Shown here piece after piece: positions 30,052-39,152 of a stretch of 39,152 nucleotides of DNA; the first letter of the stretch is position 1, and the number at the start of each line of letters is the position of its first letter. The stretch is taken from the NCBI GenBank assembly GCA_024220525.1, contig JAMYWO010000094.1, forward strand, positions 98,672 to 137,823, in the 5' to 3' direction. Under the pieces are notes generated by a model. It had not been told where the DNA came from. It ran no database searches and was given only the letters and a program-made list of their open reading frames with translations. A program made the translations under genes and the position numbers. Source of the stretch: Cochliopodium minus (lineage: Eukaryota > Discosea > Himatismenida > Cochliopodiidae).

Positions 30052-32044
30052 TTAATCTTTCTTTATGACTTTATTTTTGTTGCTAGTTACAAAAAAAGGT
30101 TTAAAGAAAGAATAAACAAGGTAAAAGAGGAATAAATAGAAGGAATAGGAAAGAATGGTCCATATGGTGATAAAATGCTCACAAAGAAAAGATTTACAAT
30201 CAAAATACTCGATATAGTCACCCTTTGGTTTGTAGAAAATCTTTCCAAAGCAATTTCTGCGTTGCTTAATAAGGTCATTTTCTTCTTCACCTTCAAGACG
30301 ATACTCTTTTTCTTCACAGTCCCCAAAAGAAGTGTTTTTCTGAGAAAGGTTGACAGAGTCAAATACACTTCTTGCAATGTCTGCTCTATCAGTGATAAGA
30401 CCATCTACTCCTAATGTAATGAGCCTCTTCATCTCACTGACTGTGTTGATTACCCAATAGTGAACTCTGTGTCCCATGTCATGAGCATTACCTTTTTAAA
30501 AAATAATTTTCCAAAACAAAATTTAATATTTAACAAAAAGTCTTACCAATATAATCCTTTGTTTTTTTTTATCTAAAAGAATTTCAAATAAAATTTCGAA
30601 AAAATATTTACAGGTGTAGTCAAACTAATTCCAACTATAGTTTAACAAATTACAGATTGATTAAAATGAATAATATTAATTAATTACCTTTTACAGGAAT
30701 TTGATGGATAGAACTTTGAAGAGGATAGAAAGTGTGATACAATTTATTGAAGGACAAAAAGGTGGAAATGACAAAAGGAACCACTTCATCTTCACATATA
30801 GACGTTCCTACTGTATAATTGGTCAATTTACGAAATGTATTGAGACAGTCTATCCATTTAGAAGATATCACAAAAAGATGGGGTTTGTCTGAATTCAAAA
30901 ATAAAAATAAAAATGAAAGGAAATCAAAAAAAATAAAAATTAAATTACCTAAATATGGAGCCAATTTTTTATATAATAATTTTGCTGCTAAAACATTTTT
31001 GTCTTTAATTTCAATATTGGTTCTCACTCCCTTGAATTTCCAGAGGTATTCTTCCAAGGTGGGTATTTTCAATCCTTTACCTCTCAAAGGATACTTCACT
31101 TTCTCGTCTTTAATATTAGGGAAAGAAGGGTCCAAAGAAAAAGGAGAATAATGATAACCCTGTTTTGAAAAAAATTATTTGAAACAAGAAATGAACAAAT
31201 AAATAAACATTTTACAGCATCCAAAGTTTTCACTTTTCAAGAAATTTAATTTATTTGTTATTAAATTGATCTTCTTACATTCTGCCAATGTGAAGTCCTT
31301 CACTTTTCCTGTTTGATTTGTTGTTCTGTCCAAAGTATCATCATGAAACAATACAAGATCATCGTCTTTTGTGAGTCTCACATCAAATTCAAGAACATCA
31401 GCCCTTTGTTTTTTCAAAAAAAATAAGGACGGAATTAATTATATCGAGTAAAAATCAATTTTAATTTAAAATTTGAAAATTTGATTTGTATTATTTAGAT
31501 AATCTTTTGAGTGAAAGGAGATTTTAAATTAAATTTTTTTTTGTGAGAATTTAATCTGCGACATATAATTTGGATCCATTTATATCTCAACATGAGATAC
31601 TATATAATTGATCAATGAGATCCAAATAATCATATTATCATTTTTGTATATGTTGATTAATATTGATCCAATTGACAATCAATTATTTTTGCTAACAAAT
31701 TTCATTATATCAAAAAATTTTTTTTACCATAATTGACCTATTTCATATGCCTCCAATGTATTTTCTGCGTACAAACTTCTTGATCCTCTATGAGCTAAAA
31801 TTAACTTTTTTTCATTTAAAAATTTAGGATTAAACGTGATTAATTTTGACTATATGAATGTAGGGTATAATAATTGATTTCTAAATTTAGAATTGATTTT
31901 GATTTTTAATCCTTTTACTGGTTCATTTGTCACGTTATGAAATCCACTGTTTGGGAACAATGATTTTGGCTTATAAAAATGACCTTTTTCGTAAAGATAA
32001 ATGAATATCAACAATAGGAATATTGTTATATGGAATATTCTCAT
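30052..32044 (-). CDS. Glycerophosphodiester phosphodiesterase, membrane-anchored at both ends
   Basis: GDPD enzymes hydrolyse glycerophosphodiesters to glycerol-3-phosphate and an alcohol, or act on lyso-lipids. From ATG 32044 an N-terminal hydrophobic anchor ('FHITIFLLLIFIYLYEK') is followed by the catalytic core. 'AHRGSRSLYAENTLEAYE' carries His-Arg of the HRG motif. 'ADVLEFDVRLTKDDDLVLFH' and 'DDTLDRTTNQTG' carry ExD and HD. 'IPTLEEYLWKFKG' and 'TNIEIKDKN' follow, with 'RVHYWVINTVSEMKRLITLG' and 'VDGLITDRAD' at the barrel's end. A Cys/Lys-rich tail leads to a second hydrophobic segment ('TIWTILSYSFYLFLFYLVYS') and a basic C-terminus ending at 30052. Six or more exons. It lies tandem with the dysferlin-RhoGEF, with starts and stops about 125 bp apart. 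Catalytic residues are complete, so it is probably active. Confidence 0.92.
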
Positions 32045-32388
32045 TAGATTTGTAATTATTCCAAAAAGATGTGAAAAAGAGAAGTGAGGATTTTAATCTC
32101 TTTGATTTTTTTTTATATGATTAAGTGAAATCAAAAAATATTTAAAATTTTTAAAAGTAAACAATGCATTACCTTACATTTGAAATATATGGAATTCAAT
32201 TGGGATCTTTTATTCTTTAAAAAATTTTTTTTAAATATTCTTATTAATTTCTTCTTCAAAAAAATTTGATTGAGAATTATGCTTTGCAACCCCAAATGAT
32301 TCATTTTAATTAATTAACAAATTATTTTCTGAGAGAATAAAGGATATAAAAAAAAAAAAATCAAAGATAGAATCTCTATTTAACAATA

Positions 32389-33391
32389 ATGATGAACAAA
32401 TTTGTCAATAAATGTTTCACCAAATCAAAATTCCAACTCAATAAATTCACGAATTTAAACACATTCAACAAATTCAACAAATTCAATAAATTTAGATATT
32501 ATTCAACCGATAATGAAAGGATATTGGAAGTAAATGATGTTGATATCGAAGATTTTTTATCAAATAACGAAATTCCTTACATTTTGGATTGTTACACTGA
32601 TTGGTGCCAAGTAAATTTATTTTTATAAATGTTATAAGGAAGGAATTTAGAGATTACAAAACCATATCCTTTATAAATATTTCTAAATAATTTTATTATC
32701 ATGATCTGTTAAATTCAAAGAAATTATCCTCAACAAAAATATGTCAATAATTTAAAAATACCTCCGAAGGGACTCAATTAAAGAAATTATGCAAGGAGTA
32801 ATTCGAAATAATTTGTCTAAATAAAAAATATAAAAATATTTTCTGTTTTATATAAAATATAAGTCGATACAACATTTAATTTTACAAAAAGAATGAAAAT
32901 TTATGCAAATAAATTTCATTTCAAGCAAAATTATTAAAATTGTTTTTAAATTTCTTCAAAATTTCAATTTTATTACAAAAAAAAAAAAAATTATAAGAAC
33001 TCAAAATAAATTAAAAGATACCATCATAGATTTGATCCAATCTAATTTGAATCATATTAATATATTTTATTCATTTAAATTTTTTTTCATTTAGCCTTGC
33101 AAAAAATTAAAACCATTGCTTGAAGAAAGAGTACTAGCGTATCCTAAAATCGTATTGTTGACAGCCAACGCAGAAGAAAACCCAAAAATAGCTGATAAAT
33201 TTGAAGTCAAAGCAGTACCTAGTGTATATGGTATCTTTCAAGGTCAAGTGGTTGACAGTTTTGTTGGTGTTCCTAGTGAAGCAGAATTGGATCTTTTTGT
33301 TGATTTTGTTGCTAACTATCCTGAAAACAAAAAATTGGATGAAGAGGAGAAATTGAGAAAGGACGATGATGATTTGCACAAAGAAAATTAA
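32389..33391 (+). CDS. Mitochondrial thioredoxin
   Basis: Two exons (32389-32610 and 33095-33391) are separated by a 484-nt intron, long for this window. The N-terminus is a strong mitochondrial presequence: 'MMNKFVNKCFTKSKFQLNKF', then a TNLNTFNKFNKF run and 'RYYSTDNER'. The thioredoxin fold follows with 'IPYILDCYTDWCQ' on exon 1 and 'PCKKLKPLLEER' on exon 2, so the active site is W-C-Q-P-C and the intron divides it. 'DKFEVKAVPSVYGIFQGQVV' includes the cis-Pro loop (VPS). The tail is charged and extends about 15 residues past the fold. It is convergent with the ODR-4 gene, with stops 144 bp apart. Confidence 0.92.
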
Positions 33392-33534
33392 TATTTTATG
33401 GAAACTCCTTTTTGTCTTCATAAAATTATAAAAAAAATTAATTTATTTATTAAATTTTTAAAAGAAATCTCAACTTTTAAAAAAAAATAAAGATAAATTG
33501 TTAATTAAATAAATAGATTTTTTTTTTGTTGTTT

Positions 33535-35309
33535 TTATTTCAATTTTTTGTTGAGGATTGTAATAAATAGACAAACAACAAAAGCAGTAAGAATGTAAAA
33601 AAATAAGTTTGATTTCGAACTGTTTTTCTTTGTCCCTTCATTGGTTGAGGGAAAAACATTCATATTATCTGCCATTTTATCATTTTTTTTGACATTTTTA
33701 ACAACATTGTTGTTTTTCAAAGAAACTTTTTCAACCACAATTTCATTTTCTTCTAAAATAGAAGACTCTTTTGCACTTTCTCCCAACAAAAATTTCCAAT
33801 TATTAATTCTCAATTCTTTACCTTCATTAGAGCATCCCAAATATTCAATTTTTGATTTCTCTCCGGATAATAAGGAGTATCTTGGAGGCAAAATGATTTT
33901 ACTCAAAATTTTTTGTTTCCAAAAAGTAGGATCTTCAAATGGATTGTTTTCTTCTTCATCATCTTCTTCGTTTCCAGACATCTCATTTTCTAATTCTGCC
34001 AATTTGTATTTCAAATTATTATACAAGTCTTTTTTCAACAACTTTATTTAAATTTATTAAATAAAAAATTTAAATAAAAAATAAAAAAAGATACTTCAAC
34101 TGAACTTCCGACCAGATCCGATTTAAGAACGTAAGAAACCCCACAAACATGTCCTTCAATAAATAGACTTTCAGAACTAGAAGTATTTCCGTTCATCAAA
34201 ACGAAAAATAAGTTTTCACCATAAAAACTAATGTGTGAATTTTTGTTAAAGATGCTGTCTATTCTTGATTGTACGTATTTATCATTATTGAGGACTTTTT
34301 CATCAAAAACAGGAAACAATTTTGAGACTTCTTTTTCCCAATGTAAGAAAATGTCCCTCAAATTCTTTCCCAACGAAAGTTTTGTATCAAAAATGCTATT
34401 GATATATAAAGGTAACTTTGAAAAAAAAAAAAATAAGAAAAAATTAATAAAAATTAGATGTCCAAAATATTAAAACAAGTTTAATATTAGTTAGTTAAAA
34501 ATTAATATCCGCTATAAATAAGAAAAAATTAATAAAAATTAGATGTTAATAACAAAATTGTAAATTTTGGACATCTCTAAAAATTTTTACTTCAGTTGAA
34601 ATTTTCAAAAACTTGTCGGTTAAATTTGGCTTAAAATCTTGTCTGGATTGCACTGAACTACCCCAGTTTTTCATGTCGTACAACAAACATTGCAAAGAGT
34701 TGTTTTGAGAAATGGAGATGAGAACTCTATAGTCCTTCTCATTTGTCTCGTCTTCGCCAAAACATTCCCAAATTACATCGTCCAATTTTTTGTTATGATC
34801 TAACGTTGAAATCACTCCCACTATCTTTTTTTTTTGTTCAAAAAATTTGAATAAAGTTTAAAAAAAATTAAAAATCAAAAAGATTTGCCAATTTAGTTCT
34901 TTTTCATATATTGAAATTTATATAATTAAAATCAAATCTATTGAAATTAACAAAATGTTGTTTAAATTTGTATATTCTCATCCATATTTGAAATACAATT
35001 CTTTTCAAATTTTTTTTTTACCTCCAATCCTGATGGGAGCATTTTTGTAATATTTTCGCAATGATTGGCTATCCATAAAGCATCTAGTTTTGATTTTTTA
35101 TCTTTAATACTCGTCTCATCTATATTTTTGAAATTAATGAGAAAATTGATAGGATGGTAATATTTTTTTTGAATACCATCTATAGGTGTAATTATAGATT
35201 CCAATACGATGATTCTATCATCTCTTCTTGCGCCTATCAAAATACCAGTCTCAGATCCATTTCCATTCTCAAATTTGAGAGCGATATCATTATCAATCTC
35301 CAATAACAT
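33535..35309 (-). CDS. ODR4: ODR-4 homologue (GPCR-trafficking ER membrane protein)
   Basis: Four exons (35309-35022, 34824-34592, 34415-34095, 34041-33535) join in phase, about 440 residues. The start matches the ODR-4 N-terminal domain: 'TGILIGARRDDRIIVLES', then 'LDALWIANHCENITKMLPSG' followed by 'LEIVGVISTLDHN' (family pattern: W...H...v.rMLPgGl.vlGiy). The middle has 'YINSIF' and 'ISFYGENLFFVLMNGN'. The C-terminus has 'LLKKDLYNNLKYKLAELENE', an acidic loop, and a tail anchor 'LFFYILTAFVVCLFITIL' with basic residues after it. In animals ODR-4 (C1orf27) sits in the ER, assists delivery of chemoreceptor GPCRs, and partners UFSP2. That role is inferred here. The 176-nt second intron contains a MITE (34458-34578). 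Confidence 0.8.
34458..34578. mobile_element. MITE inside an ODR-4 intron, with internal flank duplication
   Basis: Terminal inverted repeats gatgtccaaaat (34458-34469) and attttggacatc (34565-34576) are flanked by TA on each side. Inside are atatccgct and ttgttagt-like pieces shared with the other two copies. A segment of about 32 bp just outside the left end (34431-34462) is repeated almost exactly within the element (34517-34547), including the first bases of the TIR. Without the element the intron would be about 55 nt, a typical length here. Confidence 0.85.
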
Positions 35310-35516
35310 ACTGAATTAAATTTAAATCTCAATCAATTTTCAATTCTTCCTTTGTCCAAGAAGAGGCAAATTTTTCACAATTTTTTTTTTTTTTCATAGA
35401 GAATTGTTAAAAATATAAATATAAATAAATTAAATTAAAAAAAAAATTAAATAAAAAATTTAAAATGATAAAATTGAAAACCTTTTTATTATTTTAAATT
35501 TTAGTTATCTTGATTC

Positions 35517-35944
35517 TCAATTCTCAATGTTCTCTTCCTCATCTGTATATTCGCACGAATCGTCATATTCATCCACATTCTTATTTTGAGTTTCACTGTT
35601 AGAAATGAACTCCTTGTTGTTGTTCTCTTCTTTTTGTTCATTGGAACTAATTAAAAAAAAATAAAAATAAAAATAAAAATAAAAATAAAAAATAATAATA
35701 TTTAAAAAAAAAATTTTCTGTACTTTTCTGGGTTTTTATTGTTTTTTCTTTCTAAAGCCTCTTTCTTCTTTCTCAGGGCAATGTCATTGAGATACTTTTT
35801 GAATTTCTCAAGATCTCCCTTTTTGCCAAACTTGCTTAGAAACTTTTCCTTGTCGTAAATTTGGATCTTGTGAAAAGAGCAATCTTTAATCAACTTATCA
35901 AAATTGTCTGAAACAAAGTCTTTTGGAAGGAAATTGCTTGACAT
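35517..35944 (-). CDS. Small charged protein, function unknown
   Basis: Two exons (35944 to about 35718, then about 35646 to 35517) splice in phase 2 and give about 117 residues. The first part is basic and helical ('FLSKFGKKGDLEKFKKYLND', 'ALRKKKEALERKNNKN'). The second is acidic and disordered ('EYDDSCEYTDEEENIEN'). There are no membrane segments or Cys motifs. I do not recognise the family; a small nuclear or RNP-associated protein would fit the composition, but nothing shows it. It is upstream of and parallel to ODR-4, about 210 bp away. Confidence 0.7.
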
Positions 35945-35949
35945 TATCT

Positions 35950-36270
35950 TTTTTTAAAAGTAAAAAATAAAAAAAATAAAAAAAAAATATTTAAAAACTA
36001 TTAACAAAAATAAAAAATAAAAAAAAATTTAAATAAATAATAAATAAATTATTTAAAAACCTAAATTTAAACAATATTAAAATTTTAAAAAAAATCAAAA
36101 AATCAAAAATTTTTAAAACTAAAAAAATAGAAAAATAGAAAAATAAAAATAAAAAACAAAAAAACAAAAAACAAAAAACAAAAAACAAAAAACCAAAAAT
36201 AAAAAATAAAAAATAAAAAATAAAAAATAAAAAATAAAAAATAAAAAATAAAAAATAAAAAATAAAAAAT
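35950..36270. repeat. Low-complexity A/T block with (AAAAATA)n and (AAAAACA)n heptamers
   Basis: Simple-sequence A/T runs from 35950 become a heptamer array from about 36153: first aaaaaca units, then about ten perfect aaaaata units ending at the N at 36271. Minus-strand translation gives only Phe/Leu runs, so no gene is called. Confidence 0.9.
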
Positions 36271-36271
36271 N

Positions 36272-36346
36272 ATATTACAACTTTGTTAGCGGATATATAA
36301 TTTTTACTAACAAAATTTGAACTGTTGTAATATTTTTGGACATCCC
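36272..36346. mobile_element. MITE copy, left end lost at an N
   Basis: Starting just after the N, tattacaac...gttgtaata forms the inner inverted repeat, with tttgttagcggatata and ctaacaaaattt in between. The right outer end tttttggacatccc is followed by TA (36347-36348). The left outer TIR is missing. It is near-identical to the copy at 13423-13491 over the shared core. Confidence 0.86.
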
Positions 36347-36640
36347 TAGTTTCTTTTGTATTGTTATCTTCATTTTTTTTTTTATGTCTTTTCAATTTAT
36401 ACAGCAAATTAAAAAATCAAAAAAATTATAAAAAATTATTTTCTATAAAATACACTGAAATTAAAAAATTAGAAATTATTTTCATTTATAACGCAAAATT
36501 AAAAATTAAAAAAATATTTTTTTCCTTCCCTGTTCAGTCTTCTTTCAACTTCAATAAATTTTTCATTTTTGGAGATTTTCAATATGTTCACTAGTGTGAT
36601 TACCAATATAAACCATTTTTTTATTTTTTCTTTCAGTTCT

Positions 36641-37670
36641 CTATTCAATTTTTAAAAGATTTACTCTTCCCAACCCATTCACAAGTACACGGGCCAGATC
36701 TATTTTAATCTCAACTTTGTACGTATGAAGATTAAAGAAATTTTGTAAAATCAAGTTATTTTCCGACTTCTCGTCAATTATAAATTCATCAACAAATCTA
36801 AGTAAACCTTTGTGGTGTAAAAATTCCAACGATAATTGTAAAGCATCCCCTTCCATATTTGATGAATTTAACTGTGTATAAGTGTTTCCCATCGTTTCCA
36901 TATTCCTTTTTGATTATTGTCTCTATCCAAATTACCTCTCCACTTTCTACGTTCATTATCACTAATTTAAAAATAGGGGAACCTCTCCGTGTTCCCCAAG
37001 AACCATCCGCTCCAAGAGCAACCTTTTTTCCAGTTCTCTCAAGTTCAACAACTATTTCAATAATTTTTTTTCAAAATCTTCCAAAGTAACTTTATCAATG
37101 ATTTTGTAAATTTTCTTTTATTTTTCTATAACGATGCTGTTCAATTTTGGAGTTTACAAAATAAGCTATACTTCACTACATTGATCACGTTAACTAAAAC
37201 TTGTTCTATTTCTTCTTCAAGATATTTATTTCCATTAAATTCAATAAAATCGACTGATTTTTTATACAATCAGAATATTTCAATATTACATTTATTTTAA
37301 TTTTAACATCTATAAAATTTAAATAATCAAGTGTTATTTTACCGCAATTTACTGTTACAATCTTAGGAACACTTCTATTATTTCTTTTTTTTGGGTAAGG
37401 TTAGTTTATTTTTCAAAAAATTCAGGTTTTTCATCCTCCATGATATCCTCTTCTTCTTCCACGAAATCATCTTAATCCTCTTCTTTATCATCCTCCTCAA
37501 TTTCTTCCATTTCACTCATATCTCATTCATCATAATTTAATTTAACACAATTTTCGTCCTCACTTTCAGTCAAATCCTCTGTCTCTAGTTGTGGAAATGT
37601 CGTTGCTTGTTGGTTAATTTTAATGGGAGAAAGTTCATCATTTCCAATAAGATTATCATTTGATATTCTT
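36641..37670 (-). pseudogene. Decayed transposase-like gene with acidic N-terminus
   Basis: Reading leftwards, 'ATTFPQLETEDLTESEDEN' and 'DMSEMEEIEEDDKEED' (about 37620-37480) form an acidic stretch broken by an in-frame TGA and TAA. Next come 'SVDFIEFNGNKYLEEEIEQV' (about 37265-37205), then 'GKKVALGADGSWGTRRGSP' and 'FKLVIMNVESGEVIWIET' (about 37040-36925). These resemble the ADGSW...tGkVi core of some eukaryotic DNA-transposase families. The last open frame (36901-36641) gives 'LEFLHHKGLLRFVDEFIIDE'. Stops, frame changes and AT-rich gaps show it is dead. The family assignment is from memory and weak. Confidence 0.5.
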
Positions 37671-37689
37671 TTCAAAAAAAAAATCACTA

Positions 37690-38163
37690 TTAGATTTTTA
37701 TCGATTTATAAAACTAGCAGGCCTAACCAAAACTAATCTATTATTTCCATAATTTTAACCAAAAGATTAATATTTTAATCGAAAAAACTAATATAATTTA
37801 AATGAAATAATCAAGAATAATATTGAAATAATAAAAAAATAACCATGATTTTTTAATAATTTGCTAATAGAATGAAATTTTTTGGACAATCTCTATCAAA
37901 AGAATTTTTCATCTGATGTGTTTTAAAATGAAGAAACAAAAGGGGTAAGAATTAACTTCAAAAAAATTATTATTTTTGCTGTATAAATAATTTATTTTAA
38001 TCAAAAATAAAGAACAAATTTTACCATTAATGTTGTTTTCAATAATACTTGAAATAGCATAAATATTTTATTTAACTAAAAATTTTTTTGCAAATAAAAA
38101 TAATTAACTTTCATAACCAAAAATAATAATAATAATAATAATAATATTTTAAAAAAAATATAA
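37690..38163. other. AT-rich spacer, no gene seen
   Basis: A/T-rich sequence with no coding signal. A trinucleotide repeat (aat)n of about seven units is at 38126-38147. The final A-rich bases precede the ATG at 38164. Confidence 0.5.
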
Positions 38164-38776
38164 ATGGAGAATAATACAAAATTTTTTCAAAATAACAATT
38201 TAGTGAATTTTCTCTCCCAAATTCTATCTCAAAGTGGTGTCCCAATAAACCAACTAAATAATGATCCAAGTACTCCTATTGCTACTACTCCCGTTGACAT
38301 TGATCATGTTGGACAAAGGCAAAGGTCACTGTCTCAACCAACATAACCAACTTTTGTAGGCAGCAAATCATTTGAATTCAGGGTTCTTTTTCAACTTGGT
38401 TCACCATTACCTCTTCCAACCAATAGTTGTAAATCCCCAAGAAAAAAGAGACAATTAGACAAAAAAGAGGGGATCTGCAGAATGATTTCATGAACAGCAC
38501 AAGAAGTAGGGAAATTTTGAAGACACAACAGAACAACACACATGTTGTACAACCAAAAACAAATCCTTCCAATATGGAAAAATGGATTATTGCTACCAAC
38601 ACCCAAGACATCATTTTGATCTGCCAAAAAGAAGATCATCATTACTTCCGCTGTCTTGCCTGTGGTACTACTCTTTATGGTGCTGTCAAACCCCATTTGA
38701 CTCAACATTTGAAAACTGGTTTACATAAAGAAAATATAAAATTGCGGGAATTATTCAATAAACATTCTTTTTGAAT
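38164..38776 (+). pseudogene. BED/hAT-type zinc-finger transposon protein remnant
   Basis: The first frame (38164-38346) gives a disordered Asn/Gln/Pro-rich start ('MENNTKFFQNNNLVNFLSQI') and stops, then continues after the stop with 'KSPRKKRQLDKKEG'. A shifted frame from 38490 reads 'NNTHVVQPKTNPSNMEKWI' and then 'YFRCLACGTTLYGAVKPHLT' followed by 'QHLKTGLHKENIK'. This is a C-x2-C...H-x3-H...H zinc-finger pattern like those at the N-terminus of hAT/BED transposases. It ends at 38774. Two frame breaks suggest decay, although an intron in place of one stop cannot be excluded. Confidence 0.5.
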
Positions 38777-38887
38777 AAAAATTTGAAAAAGCAAGAGAAA
38801 ACAAAGTTAAGAATGTTGATTATTTGTATCCATATAGGTCTCTCCTTTTTTTCTGTAACCTAAAACTGAAAGATTTTACAACTGATC

Positions 38888-39152
38888 TTGTCTAACAATG
38901 GCCACTTGTCTTCAGACGAAAGTACTCTCACAGAGTTTGTACCAGTTTTTTACTTCCACCTGGTTAAATGTGTCAAAGAAGTAATTCGTAAGTATTGTTT
39001 GAAAATGGGGTTGCAATTTGATGGTTATCACTTCTGGGATACGAGATTGAATGTTTGCAAGGGTTCGACTGAATGGTAAACTTATTCATCTCCTTCTGGA
39101 GCTGCTTGTTTTCTCAAAGCACTTGAATGGAAAGCAACTCTCTGATGCTATC
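38888..39152 (+). pseudogene. Partial transposase-like fragment at the window edge
   Basis: 'SDESTLTEFVPVFYFHLVKC' and 'EVIRKYCLKMGLQFDGYHFW' run to a stop at 39077-39079. A shifted frame continues 'GKLIHLLLELLVFSKHLNGK' to the window end. It is probably part of the same dead element as the zinc-finger fragment upstream. No catalytic motif is visible in the part present. Confidence 0.4.

Noticed and set aside
36641-37670. Possible alternative genetic code (TGA/TAA read through in the acidic ORF)
   Set aside because: TGA and TAA terminate conserved proteins elsewhere in the window (7TM, RhoGEF, S2P, ARB2A), so the stops mark a pseudogene.
39058-39082. ggttcgact resembling a tRNA T-loop
   Set aside because: No acceptor stem, D-arm or anticodon arm can be folded around it, and it lies in a coding-like frame.

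Overview
The window is nuclear DNA from a very AT-rich, extremely intron-dense eukaryote. GT...AG introns mostly run 45-150 nt, many genes have 5-15 exons, and starts often follow a poly-A run. Mitochondrial proteins with presequences (a BCKDH E1-beta and a thioredoxin), two RhoGEFs, a cAMP-receptor-like 7TM protein, TMC, site-2 protease, ODR-4 and ARB2A homologues all fit a free-living protist, perhaps an amoeba. I cannot name the lineage. TAA and TGA both end conserved genes, so the code looks standard. All gene models below were spliced by eye from reading frame, intron phase and GT/AG sites.

Layout. 1-3.0 kb: decayed transposon-type genes, including a non-LTR reverse-transcriptase fragment. 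3.2-5.1 kb (-): damaged P-loop NTPase. 5.5-7.5 kb (-): N-terminal half of a TMC-like membrane protein, ending in an (AAAATAAAT)n microsatellite. 7.9-9.7 kb (-): F-box protein. 9.8-11.7 kb (+): PA domain plus seven-TM protein. 11.9-13.4 kb (+): BCKDHB, cut short beside a MITE and a single N. 14.1-15.1 kb (+): 7TM receptor. 15.1-17.8 kb (-): RhoGEF with DH, C1, PH, PX and SH3. 18.3-20.5 kb (+): proline-rich repeat protein with an unrecognised conserved-looking C-terminus. 20.6-25.7 kb (+): TrmH-type RNA methyltransferase, ARB2A/FAM172A homologue and site-2 protease, head to tail. 25.8-26.6 kb (-): C-terminal half of the same TMC-like protein, again next to the microsatellite and a single N. 26.9-27.3 kb: pseudogene. 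27.5-29.9 kb (-): dysferlin-domain RhoGEF. 30.1-32.0 kb (-): glycerophosphodiester phosphodiesterase. 32.4-33.4 kb (+): mitochondrial thioredoxin. 33.5-35.3 kb (-): ODR-4 homologue with a MITE in an intron. 35.5-35.9 kb (-): small charged protein. 36-39.2 kb: low complexity, MITE, and decayed transposon-like genes.

Functional themes are membrane and signalling: ER/Golgi regulated proteolysis (S2P), ER chaperoning of receptors (ODR-4), candidate receptors (7TM, PA-7TM), a mechanosensitive-type channel relative (TMC), lipid hydrolysis (GDPD) and Rho-GTPase activation (two GEFs with new domain mixes). The genes are individually promoted eukaryotic genes, not an operon.

The most unusual observations are: (1) the TMC gene is split 20 kb apart in a circularly permuted order with breakpoints in the same microsatellite; (2) the ARB2A gene carries 12-, 9- and 6-nt exons, the 9-nt one encoding the Ser-hydrolase-type nucleophile position; (3) the two RhoGEF architectures; (4) a small Tc1/mariner-like MITE family, with one copy inside an intron and two copies abutting assembly Ns.
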